Origin: Bradyrhizobium sp. SZCCHNS1050
GTDB lineage: Bacteria > Pseudomonadota > Alphaproteobacteria > Rhizobiales > Xanthobacteraceae
Assembly: GCF_032484785.1 (NCBI RefSeq)
Contig: NZ_JAUETR010000002.1
Location: 930,001-994,000 of the forward strand
DNA: 64,000 nucleotides
Direction: 5' to 3'
Below, one piece after another: positions 16,308 through 22,930 of this stretch. Position numbers and translations under genes: made by a program. How positions within the stretch are numbered: position 1 is the stretch's first letter; every line of letters starts with the position of its first letter. A model generated the notes under the pieces. The model made no database searches. It was not told the DNA's origin and saw nothing but the letters and a program-made list of their open reading frames with translations.

Positions 16308-17387
16308 TCATGAACCCAGCACGTCGGCAACGCGCCGCCGCGGCGCGAACGGCAGCGTAGGACCATAGCCGAAACGCAACACGAGATCCGGCCGCCGTGT
16401 CGTTCCGATCACGCGCGCCAGTTCGGGACGCAGCGCAGCCACCTCTACCGGCTGGTTGATGAAGGCGAGCTTGAGGCCTAGGCGCGTCGCCTCGAGCGCA
16501 AAGCGCTGGCACGCCTGCCCGACCCTGATCCAGTGCGAGGGATCGGCGTTCTCGGCTGCGAACACGGCAAGACCGGCAGATGAGCCGATCTGGCGCGCAT
16601 ATTTGTCGTTCTCTGCCGCCGCATCGAAGAGGTGGTCGAACGCGATGCCGCCGAGCGCGGTCGGCAACGACGGATTGCCGCTCGCGGGTGCAAACAGGCC
16701 GTCACCCGTTGCCATCGCGCTGCGCGGATTGAAGCGCAGCCAGGACTTCAGCTCGCGCATGAACGCGACGTCGCGCATCTGGGCGTCGTTGCCGGCGACG
16801 ACGAGGTCGCGGATGGCCGCAATCACAGTACGATCCGTAATGAGTATGAGATCGACGCCTCGCGTGGCTGCTGCCACCTGCAACGCCGCAAGATCGCCTG
16901 ACGGCACGGCGCGTCCGTCGTAGTCGGCACGTGTCGACTGTCTGCGGACGATCGCAGGCAATAGCGGATCGTCATGCGGCTCGGCGTTCATAAAGCTGTA
17001 GCGCACCGTCTGCCCGTCGATGGCAACCTCGCCTCTTCGGCCGCTTGCAGCCGCCGCGATCGCGAGATTGGCGGCCGCGCAGCCCAGGCTGACGAACAGA
17101 TGATGGTCGTCCGGATCGACCACCGGCGTGCGGCGTGACGGATCGGGCATGATCTCGATCGCATCCTGCGTCACGCGAAAGCGCCATGGCTGCGTGTTGT
17201 GACTGTTGGCTGCGAGTGTCGCGTAACGGATGACATCGGTGATCTCGGGCGACAGCGGTGCGCGCAACCGGGCGATATAGTCGTCATACGCGCGCATCGT
17301 GCCGGTCGCGGCGCGCCAGGTGCCGGCGCCGAGCGCGGCCACCGCAAGCGCGCTGCCGCCTCCTATCAGGACCTGCCGTCGGTTCAT
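16308..17387 (-). CDS. Exported Acg-type nitroreductase-family flavoprotein
   Basis: The 359-residue protein carries a Tat-like signal (NRRQVLIGGGSALAVAALGAG). The LAANSHNTQPWRF motif is diagnostic of the Acg/nitroreductase-like FMN-binding family. LFVSLGCAAANLAIAA and HWIRVGQACQRFALEA are two further conserved blocks. These proteins lack clear nitroreductase activity in some species and may sequester flavin. The export signal is unusual for a flavoenzyme and is consistent with a periplasmic redox role. Confidence 0.85.
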   Translation of the reverse strand: MNRRQVLIGGGSALAVAALGAGTWRAATGTMRAYDDYIARLRAPLSPEITDVIRYATLAANSHNTQPWRFRVTQDAIEIMPDPSRRTPVVDPDDHHLFVSLGCAAANLAIAAAASGRRGEVAIDGQTVRYSFMNAEPHDDPLLPAIVRRQSTRADYDGRAVPSGDLAALQVAAATRGVDLILITDRTVIAAIRDLVVAGNDAQMRDVAFMRELKSWLRFNPRSAMATGDGLFAPASGNPSLPTALGGIAFDHLFDAAAENDKYARQIGSSAGLAVFAAENADPSHWIRVGQACQRFALEATRLGLKLAFINQPVEVAALRPELARVIGTTRRPDLVLRFGYGPTLPFAPRRRVADVLGS

Positions 17388-17506
17388 GACTCTGCGCCCG
17401 CAATTCTCGCCGCGACCTCGATATCCTCACGATAAGCATGTTCCGCATCGGCGCGTTGTTGCAGATCAAGGCCGCGGCAGCCGGCAAGAACATCGACTCC
17501 ATGCTG

Positions 17507-17535
17507 TTGACAGCACCAACAAAGCGGCGTATGTC
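17507..17535 (+). promoter_or_regulatory. Candidate sigma-70-type promoter upstream of the RNA locus
   Basis: TTGACA (17507-17512) is followed after exactly 17 bp by TATGTC (17530-17535). A transcript from here would begin near 17542 and run into the leader ORF and hairpins at 17571-17737. The -10 is weak, and the match could be chance in a 1.4-kb gap. Confidence 0.4.
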
Positions 17536-17570
17536 CCGCGGCCTCGCGAGCGACTGCGCCCGCGACAAAC

Positions 17571-17737
17571 ATGAGCGAGACGATGTCCTTCGGCTACGAA
17601 CACTTCATCCGCACGTCCAACGGCGTCATGCCGGTGGATGGCGCACGCCATGCTCGGGGGAGCGATCTTGCTTGAGGCAAGATCAACAGTCCGCATCACA
17701 CGGACCCTCCCGAGCCAGCCGCTCCGGAGGGTTTTTT
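17571..17737 (+). other. Leader-like segment: short ORF, competing hairpins and intrinsic terminator
   Basis: A 34-codon ORF (ATG 17571, TGA 17673-17675; begins MSETMSFGYEHF) ends inside the hairpin GATCTTGC-TTGAG-GCAAGATC (17664-17684). A second hairpin, GTCCG/CGGAC, spans 17689-17705. CCCTCC (17705-17710) pairs with GGAGGG (17726-17731), followed by six T: a good intrinsic terminator. The competing pairing GCTCGGG (17652-17658) with CCCGAGC (17709-17715) would destroy that terminator. This is the layout of an attenuator, but the ORF lacks a clear ribosome-binding site. Confidence 0.4.
17705..17737 (+). terminator. Intrinsic terminator
   Basis: Stem CCCTCC/GGAGGG with an inner AGC/GCT pair (17713-17715 with 17721-17723), followed by T6 at 17732-17737. 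It separates the leader segment from the Y-RNA-like cluster. Confidence 0.75.
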
Positions 17738-17740
17738 GTT

Positions 17741-17988
17741 GCCCTCAGGCGAACCGGCTGCACGGCGAAACCAACGGAAGTCCCGGCCTTGGGCCGGAAA
17801 GGGAGACCCGGATCCCGGGGCTCGCGCAGGTGATGCGCGCGGCCCGAGCGCGCGGGGCCTGTCGGAGGGAACGAGGCGGCAACGCCGGACACCGATGACA
17901 GAGCGAGCTTCAAGGAGCTCGCAACATGCGGCGCCGAAGAGCGCCGCAGACAAGCTATTTGAATTCCCGGCCGCTTGCGGCCGGGAGC
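17741..17988 (+). other. Strongly structured non-coding stretch before the Y-RNA-like units
   Basis: No frame in these 248 bases looks like a protein. Three strong hairpins stand in a row near its 3' end: GCGAGCT/AGCTCGC (17903-17922), GCGGCGC/GCGCCGC (17928-17947) and CCCGGCCG-CTTG-CGGCCGGG (17966-17985). The last ends 3 nt before the first Y-RNA-like unit. The 5' half is very G+C-rich with further possible stems around 17780-17860. It may be the 5' part of a long precursor, a separate small RNA, or a genomic repeat. Confidence 0.5.
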
Positions 17989-18170
17989 TGCTGGTGGTGA
18001 AGGTGTCGGCTCCTTCGTGCCATTGGTGATGCGGGTTCGAATCCCGCCTATGGCGTCACGTACCGTGGAGGCGGCCATGCGAGGGCCGTCGTGTCGCGGG
18101 TTGCGGTTGTTCTTCTTTCGGATGACCTGCGTTGGCGTCATTGATCGCCGAGACCGCCTGTTCCCCAGCA
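17989..18170 (+). ncRNA. Y-RNA-like unit A (T-arm-like hairpin only)
   Basis: The ends pair: TGCTGG (17989-17994) with CCAGCA (18165-18170), then GGTG (17996-17999) with CGCC (18155-18158), then GTC-GGC (18005-18010) with GCC-GA-GAC (18147-18154). GTGGTGAAG (17994) is followed 19 nt later by CTTCG (18013), as in the other units; the 3' CGC...TTCCC box is at 18155-18165. The body holds a textbook tRNA T-arm, GCGGG-TTCGAAT-CCCGC (18031-18047), flanked by GCCAT/ATGGC (18019-18023, 18050-18054). No D-arm is seen. It is the most diverged and longest copy. Confidence 0.6.
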
Positions 18171-18207
18171 TGCCATCAACGCCACTCGGTGACCGCCGGG
18201 CGGCCAA

Positions 18208-18286
18208 GGCGGTGGTGAAGATGTCTGTTACTTCGTTGAAACCGAGCGCCCCATTGGGGCAGCGACAGCATCGCTTATTCCCCGCC
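18208..18286 (+). ncRNA. Y-RNA-like unit B (minimal, no tRNA-like head)
   Basis: About 79 nt. GGCGG (18208-18212) pairs with CCGCC (18282-18286), and GGTGA (18214-18218) pairs with TCGCT (18271-18275) using wobbles. After the bulge AGA, TGT-TG (18222-18227, one bulged C) pairs with CAGCA (18266-18270). The GTGGTGAAG/CTTCG boxes keep the 19-nt step (18212, 18231), and TTCCC is at 18278. The head is a single hairpin GCCCC-ATT-GGGGC (18248-18260), with no T- or D-arm. It looks like a bare Ro-binding stem. Confidence 0.6.
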
Positions 18287-18296
18287 GAACGTATCC

Positions 18297-18448
18297 ACGA
18301 GCCGTGGTGAAGACGACTGTTACTTCGCCTTGCACGCCAGAGGTCGCGGGTTCGACTCCCGCCCGGTGTCCTGCCGGTAGCTCAGAGGTCAGAGCGCTGT
18401 CCGGTCTCTCAGCGACCGGGTCTCAGTCGTCGCCTGTTCCCGGCTCGT
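18297..18448 (+). ncRNA. Y-RNA-like unit C with permuted tRNA-like head
   Basis: ACGAGCCG (18297-18304) pairs exactly with CGGCTCGT (18441-18448), and GGTGA (18306-18310) with TCGCC (18430-18434). The bulge AGA is followed by CGACTG (18314-18319) with CAGTCG (18424-18429). The head reads T-arm GCGGG-TTCGACT-CCCGC (18346-18362), acceptor-like CCGG/CCGG closed by TGTCCTG (18363-18377), and D-arm GCTC-AGAGGTCA-GAGC (18380-18395). A further hairpin is CCGGTC/GACCGG (18401-18419). This is the bacterial YrlA-type architecture: the Ro-binding stem replaces the anticodon arm and the acceptor is closed. Confidence 0.8.
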
Positions 18449-18528
18449 GATCCATCTCAACCGGTGACCCTCATCGAACAGGCGGTCACGTCGTTACGGC
18501 GCAGCTACCTGCTGCGCCGCCTTCTTCC

Positions 18529-18686
18529 ACGCGCCGTGGTGAAGAGTGCTGATACTTCGATTGCGGATCGAGAGGTCGTGGGTTCGACTCCCATCCGGCG
18601 TTCCATGCGCCGGTAGCTCAGCGGCAGAGCACTATCCGCTCCATGCCAGTGGAGCGGAACTCAGCATTCGCCCGTTCCCGGCGCGT
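18529..18686 (+). ncRNA. Y-RNA-like unit D with permuted tRNA-like head
   Basis: ACGCGCCG (18529-18536) pairs with CGGCGCGT (18679-18686), and GGTGAA (18538-18543) with TTCGCC (18667-18672). The bulge GAG is followed by TGCTGA (18547-18552) with TCAGCA (18661-18666). The head has a hairpin TCGAT/ATCGA (18557-18571), T-arm GTGGG-TTCGACT-CCCAT (18578-18594), and acceptor stem CCGGCG/CGCCGG closed by TTCCATG (18595-18613). D-arm GCTC-AGCGGCA-GAGC (18616-18630) and hairpin CCGCTCC/GGAGCGG (18636-18657) follow. It ends 96 bp before rsr. The spacer before it has a separate 9-bp hairpin (18497-18519). Confidence 0.82.
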
Positions 18687-18781
18687 GGTCCCCTGCCGCG
18701 CATGGTCTCCGAGACGAGATCATGCGTGACAGCCGGTGCTCCGGCCATTCCATCCATCATCAACCCAGAGAGGAGGCCATC

Positions 18782-20122
18782 ATGGTCAGGCTCAACAAGT
18801 TCCTGCGCGCCTTCACCCATGAGGGTGCGCCGTCCCGGCAGCTCGCGCCCGAGCAGGCGCTGCAGCGCACGCTGATGAGCTGCCTGCTGTGGGAGGACCA
18901 GTTCTACGAGGACGGGATCGCGATCGCCGAGCGCATCAAGGCGCTGGTGCCGCTGGTCGAGCCGCGCGAGGTGGCTCAGCTCGCGGTCCGTACACGCGAG
19001 GAGATGAAGCTGCGGCATGCGCCGCTGCTCGTCGCCCGCGAGATGGCGCGGCTGCCCACGCACCGTGCGCTGGTCGCCGAGACGCTGTCGCGCATCATCC
19101 AGCGGCCGGACGAGATGACCGAGCTGCTGGCGATCTACTGGGCGGATTCGCTGGGTCCGCAGCAGCAGCGCAAGCGGCAGCCGGTCTCGGCGCAGGTCAA
19201 GAAGGGGCTGGCGAAGGCGTTCGCCAAGTTCGACGCCTATCAGCTCGCGAAGTATGACCGCGAGGGACCGGTGCGGCTTCGCGACGTGCTGTTCCTGGTG
19301 CACGCTCGGCCCAGGGACGCCGCGCAGGAGGCGGTGTGGAAGCAGCTCGCCGATGGCGGGCTGCCGTCACCCGACACCTGGGAGGTCGCGCTCTCGGCCG
19401 GTGCGGACAAGCGCGCGAGCTTCGAGCGGCTGCTCTCGGAGAAGCGGCTCGGAGCGCTGGCGTTGCTGCGCAACCTGCGCCTGATGCAACAGGCCGGGGT
19501 GTCGCGGTCGATTATCGCGGCCGCGATCGAAACGATGCGGACGGACAGGATCCTGCCGTATCGGTTCATCACGGCGGCCCGGCACGCGCCGGACTTCGAG
19601 CCCGAGCTCGAGGCCGCGATGCTCCGGTCGATCAAGGGCTACGCGCGGCTTCCGGGCCGCACGCGGCTGCTGATCGACGTCTCCGGCTCGATGTTCGCAT
19701 CGCTGTCGGCGAAGTCGGAGATGACGCGCGCGGACGCGGCGTGCGGGCTGGCGATCCTGGCCCGCGAGGTCTGCGACGAGGTGGAGATCTTCACGTTCAG
19801 CGACAAGGTCGTGAAGGTGCCGCCGCGGCGTGGCTTTGCGCTGCGCGACGCGATCCTCGGATCGCAGCCGCATTCCGGGACCTATCTCGGGCGTGCGGTG
19901 GGCGAGGTCGACCGCAAGGGAGACCGCCTGATCGTCTTCACCGACGAGCAGAGTCACGATGCGGTGCCGGCGCCCAAGGCGCGCGGGACCATGGTCAACG
20001 TGGCGTCGTACCAGCACGGGGTCGGCTACGGACCCTGGACGCGGGTCGACGGCTTCTCCGAGGCCGTGATCGCCTGGATCGCGGCGCATGAGGAGACTCT
20101 GCGCGGCGCGACCCTGCACTGA
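18782..20122 (+). CDS. rsr: Ro60-orthologue TROVE-domain protein
   Basis: The 446-residue protein starts at ATG 18782 behind a strong GAGAGGAGG. Residues ~1-290 are the helical TROVE ring (LNKFLRAFTHEGAP; LRDVLFLVHARP; SEKRLGALALLRNLRLMQQAGVS; ILPYRFITAAR). Residues ~300-446 are a von Willebrand A fold with a complete metal site: DVSGS, then T in HSGTYLG, then D in VFTDEQS. Bacterial Ro (Rsr) binds Y RNAs and misfolded RNA and works with exonucleases in stress RNA decay and rRNA maturation. The Y-RNA-like units upstream match that role. No rtcB/rtcA genes are in the window. Confidence 0.93.
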   Translation: MVRLNKFLRAFTHEGAPSRQLAPEQALQRTLMSCLLWEDQFYEDGIAIAERIKALVPLVEPREVAQLAVRTREEMKLRHAPLLVAREMARLPTHRALVAETLSRIIQRPDEMTELLAIYWADSLGPQQQRKRQPVSAQVKKGLAKAFAKFDAYQLAKYDREGPVRLRDVLFLVHARPRDAAQEAVWKQLADGGLPSPDTWEVALSAGADKRASFERLLSEKRLGALALLRNLRLMQQAGVSRSIIAAAIETMRTDRILPYRFITAARHAPDFEPELEAAMLRSIKGYARLPGRTRLLIDVSGSMFASLSAKSEMTRADAACGLAILAREVCDEVEIFTFSDKVVKVPPRRGFALRDAILGSQPHSGTYLGRAVGEVDRKGDRLIVFTDEQSHDAVPAPKARGTMVNVASYQHGVGYGPWTRVDGFSEAVIAWIAAHEETLRGATLH

Positions 20123-20126
20123 CGAC

Positions 20127-20168
20127 AACGGACCCGGACGCGTCACGGACGCGCCCGGGTCTTCCGTT
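20127..20168. terminator. Hairpin terminator between rsr and the convergent phosphodiesterase gene
   Basis: AACGGA (20127-20132) pairs with TCCGTT (20163-20168), enclosing CCCGG-type arms and CGCG/CGCG around a TCACGGA loop. It begins 4 bp after the rsr stop and lies downstream of both converging genes, so it probably acts in both directions. There is no long T-run. Confidence 0.55.
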
Positions 20169-20205
20169 AACCAGGCACATTCGGCGCCGACTTGCGCTGC
20201 TTGCT

Positions 20206-21186
20206 TCAAGGCGTCTGCTTCAGCAGCGGCGCCACGGTTTCGATCTCGTCGGTCATGACGCCGCCGGTAAAGTTCTTGGGCAACCTGGCGATGTCGTCCG
20301 GTGTGTCCAGCCCGGCCGAGAACGCCTCACCACTATAGGAGCCGACGACGAAGACGCTGCTTTCGGCGCGCGTCATGCGCGCGAGGAATCGGTCCGGCCA
20401 GCCCCACAGCCACGGCGCGACATTGATCGGGACCAGCACCATCATGTTGTGGCACGCGGACGGCACCAGGCCGGTCCAGCCATAGCCGAGATAACGGACC
20501 AGGCAGCTCTTCAGCATGCCGCGCGACATGACCTTGAGATCCGGCAGAGACGCCCTGAGCGTCGCGATCGGCGCGTCGCCGCCATAGACCGTCAGTCGCG
20601 CCCGTCGCGCGCCAGGCAAGCGCGCCAGAGCATCCGCCAGCAGTCGGCCTTCCGCCGGATCATTGCTCTTGACGTTGATCAGGAAAGCCTTGTCCGGAAA
20701 GGCTGCGAGCACCTCGTCCAGCGACGGCATCAGGCCGACGCCCTTGCCGCGGAATGGAAAGGTGCGGCCGCCATCGGCGGTGTAGCCATAACCGATATCG
20801 AGCTGCCGCAACGCCGTCATCGCATGCTCGCGCGTGACGCCCTTGCCATCGGTGCGACAGTCGAGCGTCCAGTCATGGAACACCGCGAACTGGCCATCGG
20901 TGGTTGGGTGCACGTCGAATTCCACGATATCGGCGCCGGCCAGAAAGCTGGCGTGCATCGAGGCGATGGTGTTCTCGAGATACTCATGCGTCGGCGGCAG
21001 CATCCGCGCCGCGGTGCAGGTTTCGCTCGTCAGGCCGGTGCGATCGAACTGCTGTGACAAACCGCGATGAGCCAGAACGATCGCCTGTCCAGCAGTTTTC
21101 GACACCAGCAAGCTGGTGTTGTTGACGAACATGAAGCCGACGCACAGCAATGCCGTCACGCCGGCGCATTTCCAGAATCTGCTCAT
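20206..21186 (-). CDS. Membrane-anchored/exported glycerophosphodiester phosphodiesterase family protein
   Basis: From ATG 21186 (GGCGGGG upstream) the protein has 326 residues. An N-terminal hydrophobic segment (ALLCVGFMFVNN) suggests export or anchoring. Catalytic GDPD motifs are present: LAHRGLS, then ENTIASMHAS, GADIVEFDVHPTTDG and AVFHDWTLD (metal-binding Glu/Asp and the general-base His). It should hydrolyse glycerophosphodiesters to sn-glycerol 3-phosphate, though the C-terminal half is diverged. It is convergent with rsr. Confidence 0.88.
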   Translation of the reverse strand: MSRFWKCAGVTALLCVGFMFVNNTSLLVSKTAGQAIVLAHRGLSQQFDRTGLTSETCTAARMLPPTHEYLENTIASMHASFLAGADIVEFDVHPTTDGQFAVFHDWTLDCRTDGKGVTREHAMTALRQLDIGYGYTADGGRTFPFRGKGVGLMPSLDEVLAAFPDKAFLINVKSNDPAEGRLLADALARLPGARRARLTVYGGDAPIATLRASLPDLKVMSRGMLKSCLVRYLGYGWTGLVPSACHNMMVLVPINVAPWLWGWPDRFLARMTRAESSVFVVGSYSGEAFSAGLDTPDDIARLPKNFTGGVMTDEIETVAPLLKQTP

Positions 21187-21843
21187 ACCCCGCCAATTCC
21201 GTGACGATTCGAGCCGAATTGCGTCCAACCCTCGTGGGTGCAAAAGCTCTCGCGCGGGGATCACGCATTCTTGCATCCGGCACGCCGATCGCGAGCCTGC
21301 ATCAGAACGGTCGTCGCCGAACTTCGGCTGGCTGCTGCAGGCGTCGTTGCGTCGTCCGCCGCCAAGCCATTCATGTTCGCCGAAGACCGATTGTCGGAGC
21401 TTCCAGGACTCCTCGGCATTCCCCACGCAAATACCCTGGACAGCTATCGATATCTCGGCAATGGCGAGGGCGCGTCCGGTGTTCTGACGCTCATCGGGCC
21501 CGATGGCGAAACCGAGATCCGCCTGCCCTGACGAGCTGGACCGGCGCGATCCGGCGAACTCATTTCGAGCTGACCCTGCGCGCACGCGCCGTTCCGTGGC
21601 GTTCGAAGGACGGACGCAACCGTCGTGTCGCCATGCCCGGAACGATCTCCCGAGCAACGGAACTTGCCCGTCGGGCGACTCAAAGGGCGTGGATTCGCGC
21701 GGCGAGTCGCAGCCGCGACATCGGATCAGCCTTTCGCGGACTCACGCCGGAGATTTTTTCCGGCAAAGCTCTCAATGCGTTCGCCGGTGTCAGTCAAACG
21801 CAGGCCAGATTTCCCTTTCGCTTTTTCGGAATCTATGAAACAC
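21187..21843. other. Intergenic stretch with no convincing gene
   Basis: Only a weak 97-codon frame with a GTG start (21238-21531, plus strand) is seen. Its last 40 residues (SYRYLGNGEGASGVLTLIGPDGETEIRLP in part) have plausible protein composition, but the start lacks a ribosome-binding site. It may be a remnant or a short unrecognised protein. The rest (21532-21843) shows no gene or clear structure. Confidence 0.35.
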
Positions 21844-22214
21844 TGCGCCCGTCCCGCCTCGCCATGAGGGGCGCTTCGCGATCGTCACGAACGTGGAGGC
21901 GGGATGCGATGGGCGCAGCTCTGCCGCAGCATGGCCTTGCCGTGCGGACGAACGGCAGGATACGCCGGCGAAATCGTGTGGTCCTGGCCTCCCGATGCTG
22001 AGGTCAAGCCGGCTGAGATGATGATCGGCCGGCGACGGGGGCAACAAAGCCCGGTCCCCGAGGAGAGCACGTATAAGCCGGAAAACCGTTGCGCAGGGAA
22101 GGCCGGGATCGTCCGGCTGAGCCTGTGGTTCCTGCCCCGTGCACTTCTTCACGCACGGGGGCCGCGGGTATCAGCGGATACCCGGCCTTCCCTGCGCCCT
22201 CTGTTCAAAGAGGG
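21844..22214. repeat. Bradyrhizobium-type structured intergenic repeat element
   Basis: About 370 bp with nested inverted repeats. TGCGCCC (21844-21850) plus CCCGCCTC (21853-21860) pair with GAGGCGGG (21896-21903) and GGGCGCA (21911-21917). A 17-bp perfect pair joins 22091-22107 (GCGCAGGGAAGGCCGGG) to 22181-22197, enclosing CCCCGTGC/GCACGGGG (22135-22160) and GGTATC/GATACC. A last stem is CCTCT/AGAGG near 22198-22213. From general knowledge of these genomes, the blocks GGGGGCAACAAAGCC, GAGAGCACGTA and the GCGCAGGGAAGGCCGG palindrome recur in many intergenic regions of Bradyrhizobium, often mis-annotated as small ORFs. Confidence 0.72.
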
Positions 22215-22321
22215 ACACCGTACGATCATCACCCGGGCGCGCAACGCGCCGCGGGATCGCGATGACATGCTGTTTGACATTCATATCAGAACGCCACGCG
22301 CATGACCCCTGCACGTGAGCG

Positions 22322-22666
22322 TCACTTGCCGTCGTCGAGATGGACCAGCACCGCCGCGTTGGCGATGATGATGGCGTCGCTGCCGGCCTCGGCCGCAATC
22401 TCCAGCCCGCCTTTGACCGCGGTCACGGTCACCGTGCCATAGGGCAGCTCCTTGGCCACTGCAGCGGTGTCGACAGCCTCCGGGTTCGGCACGCCGATGG
22501 TGACGTCCACGAACATGTCCTGCGGCGTCTTGCCGACCATGCGGAAGAAGCCGAGGCTGGAATGGCGGATCGCGTCCGACACCGCGCGCTTGGCCGCCTT
22601 GGTGGCGTCGCGGCCGTGGACGTCGACGCCCATGCCCATCTCGGTGATACAGCGGACGCGCGCCAT
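22322..22666 (-). CDS. Lin0512-family conserved protein
   Basis: The 114-residue protein from ATG 22666 (GAGGGAAACACGAC upstream) matches the small Lin0512 family in its opening RCITEMGMGVDVHGRDATKAAKRAV and in the block DMFVDVTIGVPNPEAVD. VTVTAVKGGLEI and DAIIIANAAVLVHLD complete the fold. Its function is unknown. It is divergent from eutBC across a 264-bp gap, and this pairing may indicate a role in amino-alcohol metabolism, by inference only. Confidence 0.85.
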   Translation of the reverse strand: MARVRCITEMGMGVDVHGRDATKAAKRAVSDAIRHSSLGFFRMVGKTPQDMFVDVTIGVPNPEAVDTAAVAKELPYGTVTVTAVKGGLEIAAEAGSDAIIIANAAVLVHLDDGK

Positions 22667-22930
22667 GTCGTGTTTCCCTCGGTTGCTTGCCTCGTACGCC
22701 ATGCGACCTTAGCCAACGGCGCGGCCGACGCAAGCCGGGTGGACATCAAGCGCCCCCGCCACAGAAAATGGTCATCTGATGCCGACATATATCGTGCAAG
22801 ATGATGCGCTGGACGAACCTGAGAACAAGGTCTTCGAATGATGTTCCTCCCCGTCTTTCCCGTGATGGCGATCCATCGGCCGGATCCGGCAGGCATGGCT
22901 GACCACGAGGAACATTGAAGGAGAACGCCA

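Noticed and set aside
17384..17572. 62-codon minus-strand frame overlapping the nitroreductase start by 4 bp
   Set aside because: The overlap is suggestive, but the product has no recognisable fold or ribosome-binding site, and the candidate plus-strand promoter lies within it. Undecided, not annotated.
17683..18207. 174-codon minus-strand frame across the RNA region
   Set aside because: It runs antisense through hairpins and the Y-RNA-like units, has an Arg/Pro/Ser-rich composition and no family features. It is a by-product of high G+C.
18346..18395. Ordinary tRNA genes in the 18.0-18.7 kb region
   Set aside because: The T-arm precedes the D-arm, the acceptor strands are joined by a short loop, and no anticodon arm of the right size exists. 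A canonical tRNA cannot form, so these are better explained as Y-RNA-like mimics.
17989..18686. Circularly permuted (two-piece) tmRNA
   Set aside because: Alphaproteobacterial tmRNA is also permuted, but no tag-peptide reading frame, alanine-type G-U acceptor pair or pseudoknot region is seen, and the paired terminal helix with four copies fits Y RNAs.
21904..22305. 133-codon plus-strand frame in the repeat element
   Set aside because: It lies inside the structured Bradyrhizobium repeat; similar small ORFs are commonly annotated in copies of this repeat but follow the repeat, not a protein family.
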